A stretch of DNA of 64,000 nucleotides, taken from assembly GCA_014925825.1 (NCBI GenBank), contig JACGCK010000034.1, positions 124,001 to 188,000 on the forward strand, read 5' to 3'. The translations under genes were made by a program, and so were the position numbers. Below the pieces are notes generated by a model. It worked only from the letters and a program-made list of their open reading frames with translations. It was not told the origin of the DNA and made no database searches. Shown one piece after another: positions 23,039 to 34,620 of this stretch (position 1 is its first letter; every line of letters starts with the position of its first letter). The stretch is from Pholiota molesta. Taxonomy: Eukaryota; Basidiomycota; Agaricomycetes; Agaricales; Strophariaceae.

Positions 23039-24081
23039 AGATACCTGTCACTGATGATAATCCCAAGGCATTAGTGTTATTCAGCGTATTACAAATTGAC
23101 TATAACGTAAATTTATTTTCAAGGAAAGGATTGTAGTACGTTCGGCAATGAGCTCGACAATGGGCCGATAGAGTCCCAATTGAAGTTGGGTCACACGATC
23201 CATCTGAGAGAAGACGGTCAGATGTGAATCAATTTATGTACCAAAAACACGCACTATGGGCGCTACAATATGATAAAAAGCGGGATGGAAAGTAGCGGAA
23301 GAAATCTAATTAATCTGGCTTGCTCTTCGGACATGCCACAAGCATAATTGCATATTCCGGATGTGCATAAATATAAATATATTGATACTTCCACCTACCA
23401 CCTGAGAGTTTTGCACTTTGGAAACCCATCTCATCAAGTTAGATGCCCTGATGAATGCTCTCAAGACTGGATCAAAGCGTAGTAGATTTCATGGGAAGGT
23501 GATCCGTACTTTTATACCCTAGTTCTTGCCTGCGGCGAACGCGATGATTTATCACGGATGCGGAACTATAGAGATATAATCGACGCAATTTAATCAGGGC
23601 ATGGGAAATGTAGTATACTCGGCTCCTGCTTCTTAGATCGGTGTATACCACCCAGGGACGTCTGGGTTTGTCAGAACTCCAGGAGTTTGCGGGTTCTCTG
23701 ATAGAAATGTATGATTGCTCTATGCTAGCTATAGACAACTGATGGTAGGAGAATTCTTAGATCTTGGCTTGCTGATATTCAGCGGAAACGACCCACTACA
23801 CGCGATTGAATCTGTGCTGTGTGGGAGCGACATGTAAATAGCATTCTCGTCCGAGAAACACTGAACTCGTATTATGGTTTGAGTTTGAAACGTCTGATGG
23901 TACCAAAACCCCATGACAGAAGGCTTCGTAGTGCGCAAACAGAACACTGGTCTGGGCTCTGCAATAAATAACCCCCAAGTAACGAATAATTCTGTTTTAT
24001 TTTGGAATTTAAATAAGTACCTCAAATATCCCAAGTATACTTCACTGACTCATTCACATTTTACTGTGTCCCCAAGCATCG
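23039..24081. promoter_or_regulatory. AT-rich 5' flank of monooxygenase 2
   Basis: No coding pattern was seen on either strand. Contains the presumed promoter; GGAATTTAAATAAG near 24,003 is A/T-rich but no clear TATA box can be chosen. Confidence 0.3.
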
Positions 24082-26727
24082 ATGCTCCCAACTACTCATA
24101 GCAACGTTGATGTCCTTATCATTGGGGCAGGTCCATCTGGACTCATGGCTGGACTCATTCTGACGACAATGAATTTAAAAGTGAAGATAATCGATCGACG
24201 GTACGCTAGACTTTTAAGTATTACTTATTAAGATGTGGCTGACGAGTATTCATGCATCACTTAGTATGCCCAATGAGACTTCTGGGCAAGCAGACGGAAT
24301 TCAGCCTCGTATGCTTGAGATCTGGGAAAGCCTTGGCATTGGCAAGTCGTTACGCGAGAAGAGTGAACATGTGTATAGGATGGTAATTTCCCTCCTTAAC
24401 AATGACAACGACACCATTATCTGACATTATGAGATAGGTTACATATGTACCAAATGAGCGCAAAGATGGGATCAAGGCAAGTGAGCAGACTTGCATACGA
24501 ATATTGGTTAATTCGGATTATAGCATAAGTCTCAAGGGCTGAATATTCCTGTCCCTTCTGCAAGGTACCAATATGAGGTTTGATGTTTCAGCGGCATATA
24601 AACAGTATCCTTTTTAACCACTCAGAGATAGGTACTAGCACGTATAGATATCATTGAGAGCATTCTTGGAGCCCAGCTGCTCAAGAATGGTGTTTCTCCG
24701 GACTATCCAGTTGTGCCTTCTTCAATGGCGATTTCCAAGTCTCCAGATGAAGAGTATCCTATTCAGGTGGGTGTCATGTCGTGTCGCTTCTCAAATAATA
24801 CCTCATTACTTACTCCTTATAACCAGGTGAACGTCTCATGGCTCGACGAAGATATCTTGAAAAGAAACAAATTATCTCAAGAGTCCCGCAGCGACCCTGC
24901 CCTTATCGAAGGAATCATCAAGCGCAAAGATACGATTTCAACTAAGTTTGTTATTGGATGCGACGGTAATATGCCGCTTATAAATTTCCTTCATGTTCGC
25001 CATTGATCAATACTATCGATATCATAGGCGGCAAATCGTGGACTAGGAAGCAGCTTCATATTGCCATGGAGGGCGAACAGACAGGTTAACTTCTACGTGT
25101 CTGCCCGATGTGCCTCTTCTTAATTGCATTCTACGTAGATCTCAAGTGGGGCGTCATCGACTTCACGCCCTTGACTAACTTTCCAACGCCACGAGCCAAG
25201 AACATAATACAATCTCCTCTTGCTGGTGCTCTTGGGGTCAGTATGATAATCAAACCAAAGCGTGATGTATTAAATCTCAGCACTCACGCGTACACATTAC
25301 AGTATTTACCAAGACCCAATGGTACCGCACGGGTCTATGTCATGCTTGGGGAAGGAAAGCAGGCAGATGATCAGAACGTAGATGCGATGGATACCATTTC
25401 CAAGGCAAGTTAAATGTGTTACACGGCTCAGAATTCGTCGATTCAAGTAGCCATCAACTGTATTTTAGGTTCTTCGGAGAGGGTTTGAACCCTACAAGAT
25501 GGAAATCCAAGATCCCACATGGTGCAGCATCTTCCAAGGTGTTCATTTTGATATTTTGCATCACGAATGGAAGCTAACGGCGGCGCCACTTTAGTCAGCC
25601 AACGCGTCGCAGAACGATTCTCTGGCCATGGTCGGGTATTCATTGCAGGAGATGCATGTACGTTCGATTATATGTATGAATTCAGTTGCTAATCGACTTC
25701 AGGCCATACGCATTCACCGAAAGCAGGACAAGGTGCAAATGCCTCGATGTCTGACACCTTCAACTTAGGTATTTCTCGTATTTTCAGTTCATCAATCATA
25801 AATTCATGTCATCTAAGCCTGGAAAATTGGATACGTAGCCAATGGCTGGGCCAAACAGAACATTTTGGACACTTACGAAACAGAGAGGAAACCTTTTAGC
25901 GAGGAATTGATCAAGCTCGATCAGCAAATCTTCAAATTATTTTCTGGACAGACTGTTGCTCCTCAGGAGTATATGGAGTGAGTAGCATTGCCCTCTCTAC
26001 GCTTGAACCTTATGCTGTATACTTACGAGTATAGTCTATGGCACCGGCAGATTATGTTTGCGTCGTATGTCGATCTTATGTGTACATGTGTCACACTGCT
26101 TAACTTTTTCTAATTCCAGTGGAATTGGCTTGCGGTATTCGTCATCTCTTATCAATACATCGGGCCAATCACTCGCAGGAAAGCTGTTTATTGGGGAACG
26201 GCTTCCATCAATGAAAATTACTCGCTCTGACGACTGGCGTCCGCTGAACTTGCAAGATATTGCACCTTTCGATGGAAAATTCAGACTATTTGTTCTCCCA
26301 GGGGACATATCAACTCGTAGCGGAATCGAAACGTTGCACAATTTTGGCACGGAATTCATATCAGTGCTCAAAAATGTTCCTAGCCTTAACAAGCTCATTG
26401 AAGTATATGTACTCATTGACAATAAACCATCGCTCGCTATCGAGGCATTAGAACTGCCATTAGCCATAATCCATGGTCGTTACGAGAGGTGCGCATATCT
26501 TTGACTTTCTTTTTCGTCATAGCTCAATTAGTTGCAGGCTGTTTTTTACCCAGGGAGAAGATGGCAAAAGCCTATACGGCGAACTTGCACTCAAGCCATC
26601 AGCTATTCTCAATAGGCCAGATAACCACGTTGCGGCTTTGTCTTCTCTTGACAAGAAAGGTGTCCGTGATATCGAATCATACTTTATGGAAATCTTACCA
26701 GAGTTTACAAATTCCTTGTCTGCTTAA
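24082..26727 (+). CDS. FAD-dependent phenol 2-monooxygenase-like protein 2
   Basis: Many-exon gene from MLPTTHSNVDVLIIGAGPSG (FAD GxGxxG) to LPEFTNSLSA at 26,727. Motifs in order: SGQADGIQPRMLEIWESLG; STKFVIGCDG joined by splicing to GGKSWTRKQLHIAMEGEQT (DG motif region); FIAGDACHTHSPKAGQGANA (GD motif) followed by NLAWKIGYV and YETERKPFSEELIK; SSSLINTSGQSLAGKLFIGE; and a thioredoxin-like C-terminal domain ending LFFTQGEDGKSLYGELALKP. This is the phenol 2-monooxygenase branch of class A flavoproteins, which ortho-hydroxylate phenols with NADPH and O2. Two introns need GC donors (AAG|GCAAGT near 24,475 and 25,405). Exons around 24,430-24,720 are the least sure. No stop or frameshift is forced, so probably functional. 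Flanked on both sides by ACGC-rich arrays. Confidence 0.85.
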
Positions 26728-26814
26728 CTCAGAGTACGGACTCCGGATTGATGTAAATCATTTGAATGTTTCTTAACAAATTGGAATGGAAATTAAACCC
26801 TGAAGGCGGATGTG

Positions 26815-27320
26815 CATCGTGTCAGGAGATTGGTTTTTGCGTGACCCAGCGTGGCGCATGGCGCGCACGCTTGTCCACGCTTACGCACGCTGGTCGCTTA
26901 CCTTGCGTCCCCTTGAGCTCATGCACGCCGAATGTACGCCAGACGCACGCCGGACGCGCTAGAGTGTATCGGCGTGCACGTTGCGCGGCAAGCGTAGGCT
27001 TAGCACGCGATTTCTCACGCTCGTCCACGCCAGTACATCCGGCGTGCACGCTCGATGCACGCTTATTCACGCCGACACAATGGACGAACAACGCTATGCT
27101 CAACGTGTCATAACGTCGTAGCCAGATGATAAGGCCGACTGTCAGCAGCTGAGGCGCCCATAGGCGATTTGAGGCCTATGTCTCACAGAACACTGTGCGC
27201 CGTCTGCGCACGTCGACCCACGCCCGACTCCCGCCGACCCACGCCTGACATCCCAGCATGCACGCTTACGCACGCCGGTGCACGTCGACGCTGCGGCGGT
27301 GCCACGCTGGGCCACGCAAA
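26815..27320. repeat. ACGC-rich repeat array ending in an A-run
   Basis: About 500 bases with ACGC/GCGTGC words every 5-12 bases, interrupted at about 27,110-27,190, ending with 11 A residues at 27,318-27,328. Resembles 22,885-23,038 in composition and word use but not as a clean tandem unit. Confidence 0.75.
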
Positions 27321-28603
27321 AAAAAAAACCAAGTTAGGCTGGGTTGGGTGACAGGATATCCGTCACACTTCATGTCATCGTTCGCGGAAGTGTCCCGAAG
27401 ACAGTTTTCGGGACAGTTAACAGTTACGCGAACAGTTCACCGGGTGTCTTGAATGCATGCACAACCTTATCCAAGCTAGATGGGCTTGAGAAGGGCCCAG
27501 TAATTTTTGATTGATTTCCAATTATAATGATATGGGTTCTTAAAGATGGAAGGTGTTGCCAGAACGGTGGGAATGACGCCCATTCATGTTGGTTATTTTC
27601 AGGTCCCCAAATTCGGAGTGCATTGTGAGAAATTCCGAATGACCGTGACTTACGTCATTCCCATTTTGGGACCCGTTCCTAGTACCCGCTGCTGTATCCA
27701 TGCCACTTATTCTTGCTCCTCTCACTTCCGACGTGGTCCATTGACCGGATCCATCAAAAATCAAAGTAGAAGTGCAGGTGTGAATGTACGGCGTACGCGC
27801 CAAGGACGCGCGCTAGAATGATGGACGCCGAAGATGTTTGTCCTTGTCCTTAGAGCCACCGTGAGTGAACAGAGCTGTACCTTCACTGGTGTGAAGTCAA
27901 GCGACATCAAGAAAGGCGTTCAGACTCAGAAGGTCAATTCCCAGAAGCTGCTCGAAGTTTTTCCTGAGTTTCTCACAATCTTGATGCGCTGAAATAGAAT
28001 CTCGTCAAGAGTCCACGTCACGCACAGGCTGGATGGATTAGATCATGGCTTAGGTCTATATTGATCCGCGTGTCGAATCAGTATTTTGTTAACATGGCAC
28101 AAGTTATGTCATAAGATCGCACCTTTCTACGAGATTCTACATATCTTGGGGCGACTGTGGAAGTAAAATGTAGCTATTTAAAATATACATACGAGTACGA
28201 GGAGGAGGATTACCCCGATCCGAATACTTATAGATGAATCACTTCCCTGTTCTGAATCGGTAGTTCATTTTGTTATCTTGGTTGTCCATTATAGCTACAC
28301 TACACACATGGAGGGAAAAAGCAGCCGAAAGTATAATTTAGTGCTATATCTCTACCTTCTGATATTCTGATAAGGCATGGCCATCATTAAATCTGCTCAG
28401 CGTTTCGGGGGCATGTGTTTCGCGGGCATGTATGACTTATAAATAATCCTTTAATCGTATTGATAGCAGATCCAAGTCATACGCAGAATATCTTGATTGA
28501 TTTTTTATCATTTACAGGCTTAGACATTTATCGTAAAAATCGTATAAGAGAAGTATCTACCTTGGATGTTAGACGTGATTCATTTACTACTTCATAAGTA
28601 AAC
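27321..28603. other. Spacer before the prenyltransferase gene
   Basis: No gene recognised. 27,392-27,414 can form a perfect 8 bp hairpin, GTCCCGAA with TTCGGGAC around a 7 base loop. The rest is AT-rich and includes the promoter of the UbiA gene. Confidence 0.4.
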
Positions 28604-29996
28604 ATGTCTATTAGCATTCATTCTCTTCTACTTATCAGTCGTCCATGGGTAAGTTTTCTTGACTAAACAACTCTAACTTCATGTGATTTAACGTATTTTT
28701 TCGCCATAGATTGAACTCGCTCGCTTGAATAAGCCAGCAGGAGCCCTCCTCATCATATGGCCGTATGGTTAGTCGTGTACAACTTGCTTTGTAATTGCAA
28801 ATTCTTATCATATAATACCAGTATGGGGCCTGTCCATGGCGGCAGCTGCTGCCAAACTTCCGGTGCTATCCTTCCTGAAGTATCTTATTGTCGGATCTAT
28901 TTGGTTTCTATTTGTGCGAAGGTCAGCTCTGCTTTTATTTGGTATTCTACGTATTCTTACACCTATACAGTATGTACTCGCTATATATGCTTAGGAACAG
29001 AGTATTGAGACCAGCAATATTAGGCACTGGATGTATATGGAATGACATTATCGATAGAAATATCGATCGACTTGTCGGCAAGTATTCATCACGATTCACA
29101 TAGTTGGCGTCTATTGCTTACTCTCTGGTAGAGCGTACGAAACATCGCCCGTTAGCCACTGGGCGTACCTCAGTTGTGGGAGCATTAATATTCTTATGCT
29201 TGCATCTAATGGTTCTCTCCTCCCTGCTTGCCCTCGGAAATAGGCAAATGTGCGTTTCTTTTGTCGCATTGAATTTTCGAAAATGTCATTTGACACTGAA
29301 ACGCTACTATATAGACGTGTTATTGGCCTTGTGACACTTTACCCTTTAGCTGGAGGCTACCCGTTTATCAAGCGTGTGTCATATTGGCCACAAGCTTGGC
29401 TCGGTATGTTCTCTTACTCCCGATGCCATATTTCCCGGTGCGATTTTTATCAATACTCACAGGAGTCGCATTTAACACTGGAACTTTCATGTCCTGGGCA
29501 TGTGTTGCTGGATCTATAACGCAGAGTAGCATTCATCTCATTGTTGCAACTTGGTTGTGAGTGCTCGACAGTTTCATAGGATCCATATTCATGTTTTCCC
29601 ATAGCTGGACAATGTGGTACGGTAAGGTTAGCTGTCCGATTTGTCAGAATAATATTGAGGAATTGGGTAGACACAATCTACGGAAGTCAAGACAAGAAAG
29701 ACGACATAAATATCGGTGTCAAGTCTACCGCATTGCTGTTCAAGTCTACAAAAAACACTAAACAGTTCCTGGCCTTTCACGCTTTTATGTTTATTGGGTT
29801 CCTCACAACGGCCGGCCTCTTAAACCAGCAAAGTGCTCCATATTTCATCGGCGTGTGTATTTTAGGTGTACATTTGGCGTTCCAATTCTGGCATTTAGAT
29901 TTGGATTCTCCGAAATCCTGCTTGGCCGTGGTAAGCCTGTTCAACAACGTGGTAAACTGGATTAATAAATCGAAATTCCTATTAGTTCAGCAATAG
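28604..29996 (+). CDS. UbiA-family aromatic prenyltransferase
   Basis: Starts MSISIHSLLLISRPW, then after an intron IELARLNKPAGALLIIWPYV, WGLSMAAAAAKLPVLSFLKY. The two Asp-rich motifs that bind Mg-diphosphate are intact: GCIWNDIIDRNIDRLVERTK (NDxxDxxxD) and DTIYGSQDKKDDINIGVKST (DxxYxxxDxxxD). HRPLATG and YPFIKRVSYWPQAWLG are typical of 4-hydroxybenzoate polyprenyltransferases and the fungal meroterpenoid enzymes related to them. Hydrophobic stretches fit about eight membrane helices; the protein ends LFNNVVNWINKSKFLLVQQ. One intron uses a GC donor (GTCG|GCAAGT near 29,074). It would attach an isoprenoid chain to a phenolic acid or similar aromatic in a membrane. A ubiquinone COQ2 role is possible, but the tandem setting with two aromatic hydroxylases and lack of a mitochondrial presequence favour secondary metabolism. 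Confidence 0.88.
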
Positions 29997-30357
29997 CGGA
30001 TATATAATAGGGCCTATAATTGCTATTGGCTCTACGACTGACTATTTCTATCGTCAATTATACCTGTAGACCTCACAGGTGCTTTAAGCCTGACGCATGG
30101 GTTGTATCATTCCTTATAGTGGACGTTAAACTTCGAGAAGTGTAGAGAAACTTTGTCAGAGCCGGCCCAGTGGTACTCCTCCTAGCAAATTCTACTCGTA
30201 TAGTTTCTCAGCGCAACAAAATCTCTTCAAGAGTGATTCGTTATAAGCCAGGAAAATACCTGACGCGAACGTGTAAGCTGCCTGCCGTACTTGCCGAACA
30301 CATTAAAAGTCTTGACAGAAAGGCCAGCGCAGCGAACAGGCTAGCGCAGGAAATCCA

Positions 30358-31440
30358 AACTCTGCCAAACTTCGCTTTGGGCAGCGTGTGTATGACACTG
30401 TTCCAGTTGTAGCCAAGGACTGAGTCCTGAGTGCTTAGACTGAGATATGCTTGCTGGCAGGAAGCGCATACGGAGAAGGAAGAACGACTAGTCAATGGGG
30501 ACAAATGAACAGAAACATGATGAACTAGCTCAAGTGCCGTGAGCCCGAAGTACGTGCAGCGAGTGCTGAGGAAAAATGCGTGCATGCACTCAAGGGCAAA
30601 ATAGCGTAACAGGAGCTACACACGGCAAGTTCTGTATCGTCCTTCAACTGTATATTATCGAAACTCAATCTGTCAACCATTCTTACCACGGTTCCGCGGT
30701 GATACCATCATCCTGAATAGCACTCATCATTAGAGCAAGTAACGATTCTTCAAACAAAAATTGGGCGCTCAAAAGAACAATAAACCAACTTTTCTCGCAA
30801 GCCACAGCTGCGGTAGATATCAAACATCTCAGTTACGGAGTGATGCAAAGAACTCTTTGAACAGAATACCTATTATTGATTCGGGACAGAAGTGTTGGGT
30901 TTGATGAGGGAGGGACGTCTCTTCTTTTCAATCGGATGACTACAACAAGTACCGCAAGGGCTGCTTATTACGGCCCTTTCAAACTTTCCGTGAGAGAAGA
31001 TCGTGACAGGAGGAAACAGCAGGTGGTCTGATTACAGGGGCTTCTCCGGCAAACCCGAATTACTCAAGAAGATACGTAGATTAGACCAATTTTAAACTAT
31101 CACCCCTCCCCAATTGAGAAGCTACGATGCCAAGACTTGCCCGTGTCAATGTTGTTCGCAGCTTCCATAGACAATTCCCAGGTTTACATGATCCATGCGC
31201 ACGTCGGCGTCCTCGTCGGGTGAATATATCTGCCCACGCACTGACGCTAGCATCTGCAGCTAAGCAGGAGATATTTGTGGTGCGGTTCAGTAATGGTCAT
31301 TACAATCGCGCCCGTATTTTTAAATTTGTGAAGGAAGTTGTTTATCGCATGATATACACCGCGGGCAGTGCTGAATGTCCATCCATTGTCGAATAGCCAA
31401 GTTACTAATACCTGGATAATCCATACTCAATAACTCAATA
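30358..31440. repeat. Segmental duplication B, copy 1 (3' flank of peroxidase)
   Basis: Colinear with 39,951-41,060, starting at CTGCCAAACTTCGCTTTGGG and continuing into the 3' end of the minus-strand peroxidase copies. No intact gene inside. Short frames such as MPRLARVNVVRSFHRQFPGL occur in both copies but have diverged by indels, so are probably not coding. Confidence 0.85.
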
Positions 31441-32480
31441 CCCACCGACGCCGCGCGCAACTCCTGCGTCCATTCTCATTGATTACCACACCCGCACCAC
31501 CATCCCACTGCCCGCCACCAACACCGCCAGGCCCTGCAGCAACCCACCCACCGCCAGCCTCCCGGCCCCAGACGCCTGGCCCCCATTCCCCGCCCCCGCC
31601 GTCGCACTCGCACTCGCACCCGCCCCAGCCGTCGACACCGTCGCCACCGTCGCGCTCGCCACCGCGCCCACCGGCAGCGGGCGCGAAAGGTCCACCGCGT
31701 GCCGCACCCCATCGACCTCGACCGCGATGTCCACCTTCGGGCGCCCCGCGGTGCTGGTCGGCGTGGTGAAGCGCGCGGTGTAGAGGGTGTAGTTTAGGAG
31801 CGCGGGCGGGAATAGCGCGGCGAGGGTGTAGTTTTGGGAACTGGCGACGGGCACGAGGGGCGCGGTGGTGGCGAACGGTACGCTCAGCGCGGTGCGGAAG
31901 GTGTTGTCGTACGCCTGCACAGTCGCCGCCGTCGGCGTTCGAATAGCCAAGTTACTAATACCTGAATAATCCATACTCAATAACTCAATCCCCCACCGAC
32001 GCCGCGCACGCAGCTCCCGCGCCCATGCCCATCGATTACCACACCCGCATCGCCCAACCCACCACCATCCCACTGCCCACCACTAACACCGCCAGCCCCT
32101 GCAGCAACCCACCCACAGCCAGTCTCCCAGCCCCCATTTCCCGCCGCCGCCGTCGCACTCGCACTCGCACTCGCCCCAGCCGTCGACACCGCCGCTGTCG
32201 GCACCCCGCCACCGTCGTGCTCGCCCCAACGCCCACCGCCGCCCACCGCGTGCCGCACGCCATCGACCTCAACCACGATGTCCCGTCGGGCGCCCCGCGG
32301 TCGCGTTCGGCGTGGTGAAGCGCGCTGTGTAGAGTGCGTACCCGAAGAGCGTGAGTGGGAGCGCGGCGAGAATGTAGTTCGTGGAACTGGCGACGGGCAC
32401 GAGGGGCGCGGCGGTGGCGAACGGCGCGCTCGGCGCGGCGCGGAAGGCGTTGTCGTACGCCTGGACCGTCAAAAGTGTCG
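31391..32480. repeat. Tandem duplication of the peroxidase 3' exon
   Basis: Two direct copies of about 545 bases, 31,391-31,940 and 31,941-32,480, each starting GAATAGCCAAGTTACTAATA. Each holds the last coding exon and the GPI-like tail. The 41 kb peroxidase copy has a single such unit. Confidence 0.85.
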
Positions 32481-33600
32481 GCGGCGAGTTGCTGAGGATC
32501 TATTTCGCAAGAAAAAGAAGTGTAAGCAGCACATTCCTTCTTCTACTGCACGCAGCCTCGTGCGCAGTAAGGCAGAATCGGTTAAAGCAGAGAACCAGAG
32601 CACATACCCCAACAACGACATCGAACACCACCGCCCCCGCCCCAGCACTCCCGCCCATCAGCGGCAAAACATCAGCGCATCATCGACCGCATACCCCGCT
32701 CCGCCATTATCCTGCACCACCCCCGCGCCGGGCGCGCTCAGCGCCTCGAACCAGAATCGCCCCACCCCGCGCCCGGGGATCACCGGCACCGCCAGCTCAT
32801 ACTCGACGAAGGACGTCCGCAGCACCTTCGCCACGGGGGAGACGGGCACGTCGTTGAACTGCGTTGGGGGGCAAGAACGAGGTGAAGGATGCGGTGTTGG
32901 AGGGGAAGTTCGGTGTGGGCCCACGCGCGTCGCACCAGTACATCGCGATGGAGCGCGGCGTGGTGTTGGCGATCTCGTCCGCGGCGGTGACCGCGACCGC
33001 GACCTGGAGAGATGAAATGTTAGTGGGCGTGTGCGAGAGGGTGGATACGCGGACGAGGACGTCGAAGAGGAGCTGGCCATCTTGAATCGTGAACTGCGCG
33101 GAGGAGACCTTGAATGGGAGGAGGTTGATCGCGTCCGTGAGCTGCAAAGTGACATTGCGCAGGACGGTGTTGATCATGCGCTCGAGCAGCCTAACGCAGG
33201 TCGCGTTGAACGCCGCTGGCGAATTCATACTATTGGTATTATACGTTGCATTAGCATTATGACACAATGAACAAGTGTGAGAGAGACGCGGAGTGCTGGA
33301 GAGCCGAAGCGGCCTGGGGAGAGGGCGTCAATGCTGCCGCCGCGGAAGCGGAGGATGGTTCCCGCGCAGGAGGCGACGCCGAGGGCGTATTACGGCTCTG
33401 GCCATTGGTACGCCGGCGTAGTCGCGAAGAGTGCACTGTGGAGGGAGAAATCCGACAAGACGGGGGAAGCGAGTCCGCGCATTGTATTGGAAGACCATAG
33501 AGATGCACCCAGCACAAACAAGGACAAGACCAGTAGCAACGCAGCCCAGAACGGCAGTGCCATCCAAGAACAAGCAAAAATGCGAACCATCTGGATACTT
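31483..33600 (-). pseudogene. Heme peroxidase pseudogene, copy 1
   Basis: Minus strand. Exon 1 is cut short after LHSALFATTPAYQWPEP and runs through a stop directly into exon 4 sequence (GVASCAGTILRFRGG), so the distal-His exon is gone. Exon 4 is itself truncated after SPGRFGS, removing the proximal His. Exons from NSPAAFNATCVRLLERMINT onward remain, but a C6 run near 32,866-32,871 shifts the frame (expected QFNDVPVSPVAKVLRTSFVE). The C-terminus (Ala/Ser-rich, then GGLLQGLAVLVAGSGMVVRV W) looks like a GPI-anchor signal. The 3' exon is present twice (31,483-31,940 and 32,027-32,480). Relatives of the best copy at 62.5 kb show the family; this one cannot make an active enzyme. Confidence 0.85.
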
Positions 33601-34620
33601 CAACAGCAACAAGCCCATAACGAAAAAGGAGGCGAAAAAGGCGGCCAAATCAAGACTAAATGCGCAGAGAGCAAGCTTAGCTCGTACCAGATAACCATCG
33701 AGGATCCTACATGGGATACTTCCACCCTCAACCTCGTTTTCAACTGCACATCGTCCATGTCGGTCGCCATACGAGTAACCCAACCCATATGGAGGTTTTT
33801 CGTCCAACCTACGACTCAAGCAGACGCCGCTGGTATAAGAGAATATGTGCTGCAACGAACATCGAGGAGGGTGAAGTAGGATATAGAACCAAGATGGAAA
33901 CTGGTGCAATTGAGCGTCGCAAAAAAACGAAATAGCCCTGCAGGACAGCCATCCACAGACAGAAAGATATGATAAGCCTGCTTACTTGCTCTTTAGAATA
34001 TATAGCTCGGGTAGACGGACGCCTCAAAAAGACGAAGCGCCTGTCCCTTGGGATTGTGCGCCTGCATATGGTGGACTGGGAAAGGGCCTGGGTTGAACAC
34101 TGCAGTTTAGAAAGCGTGATGCTACCTTGGGTTTCCGTCACTTGTCACTCGTCACATAAGTATCACAACCGGTCCGTTGGTTCCGACTCCAACGCCAACA
34201 AAGACGTCCCATCCTGCCTCTCATCATCACTCGAACCGTTGCTCATTACTACCGCTCGCTGTACAGGCGCTGTGTCGTAATACCTCGCATGCCATGCATG
34301 AAAACCGCGAGCAACAAGGCACCGACCAAACCCCGCGAACCGAGAACGCAATTCGAATGTAAGCGTAGCCGCGAAACGGGAGATGCGTCGGGCATTCGAC
34401 ACGGGTGATATTGCTCTGGTGGACTCCGCCGCCTGGTACTCATTAGCAAGGACACCGAGGTGCTGGGAACGTAGACGAAGGCTGTCTTTCAACTCGGTCC
34501 AGGAGGTGTGTTACATCGATAGAGTCTTTCCTCACTTCATCTATCTTACATTTTGGAAGACCAGGCGTATGCGGCAAAGGGTGACCATCGCACAAGCTGT
34601 ATGGCACTGATACGGCGTGC
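33601..34620. other. Duplicated HNH 5' flank with small HNH relic
   Basis: 33,500-34,150 matches 100-720 upstream of the HNH gene. At about 34,240-34,330 a short HNH exon 3 trace remains (CTCGCTGTACAGGC, then GAAAACCGCGAGC). No HNH motif. A phrase VLANEYQAA on the minus strand at 34,440-34,465 recurs at 61,035 on the plus strand. Confidence 0.5.

Noticed and set aside
28604..29996. Calling the UbiA gene mitochondrial COQ2
   Set aside because: No mitochondrial presequence is visible and it lies in a row with two aromatic hydroxylases; COQ2 cannot be excluded without a phylogeny, so no gene symbol is given.
30170..30412. 80-codon plus-strand frame after the prenyltransferase
   Set aside because: The part shared with 39.95 kb is disrupted there by a 26 bp tandem duplication and no start or splice support exists.
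32278..33155. Long plus-strand frames in the 32-33 kb region
   Set aside because: They are shadows of the broken peroxidase on the minus strand; composition is Arg/Gly-rich.
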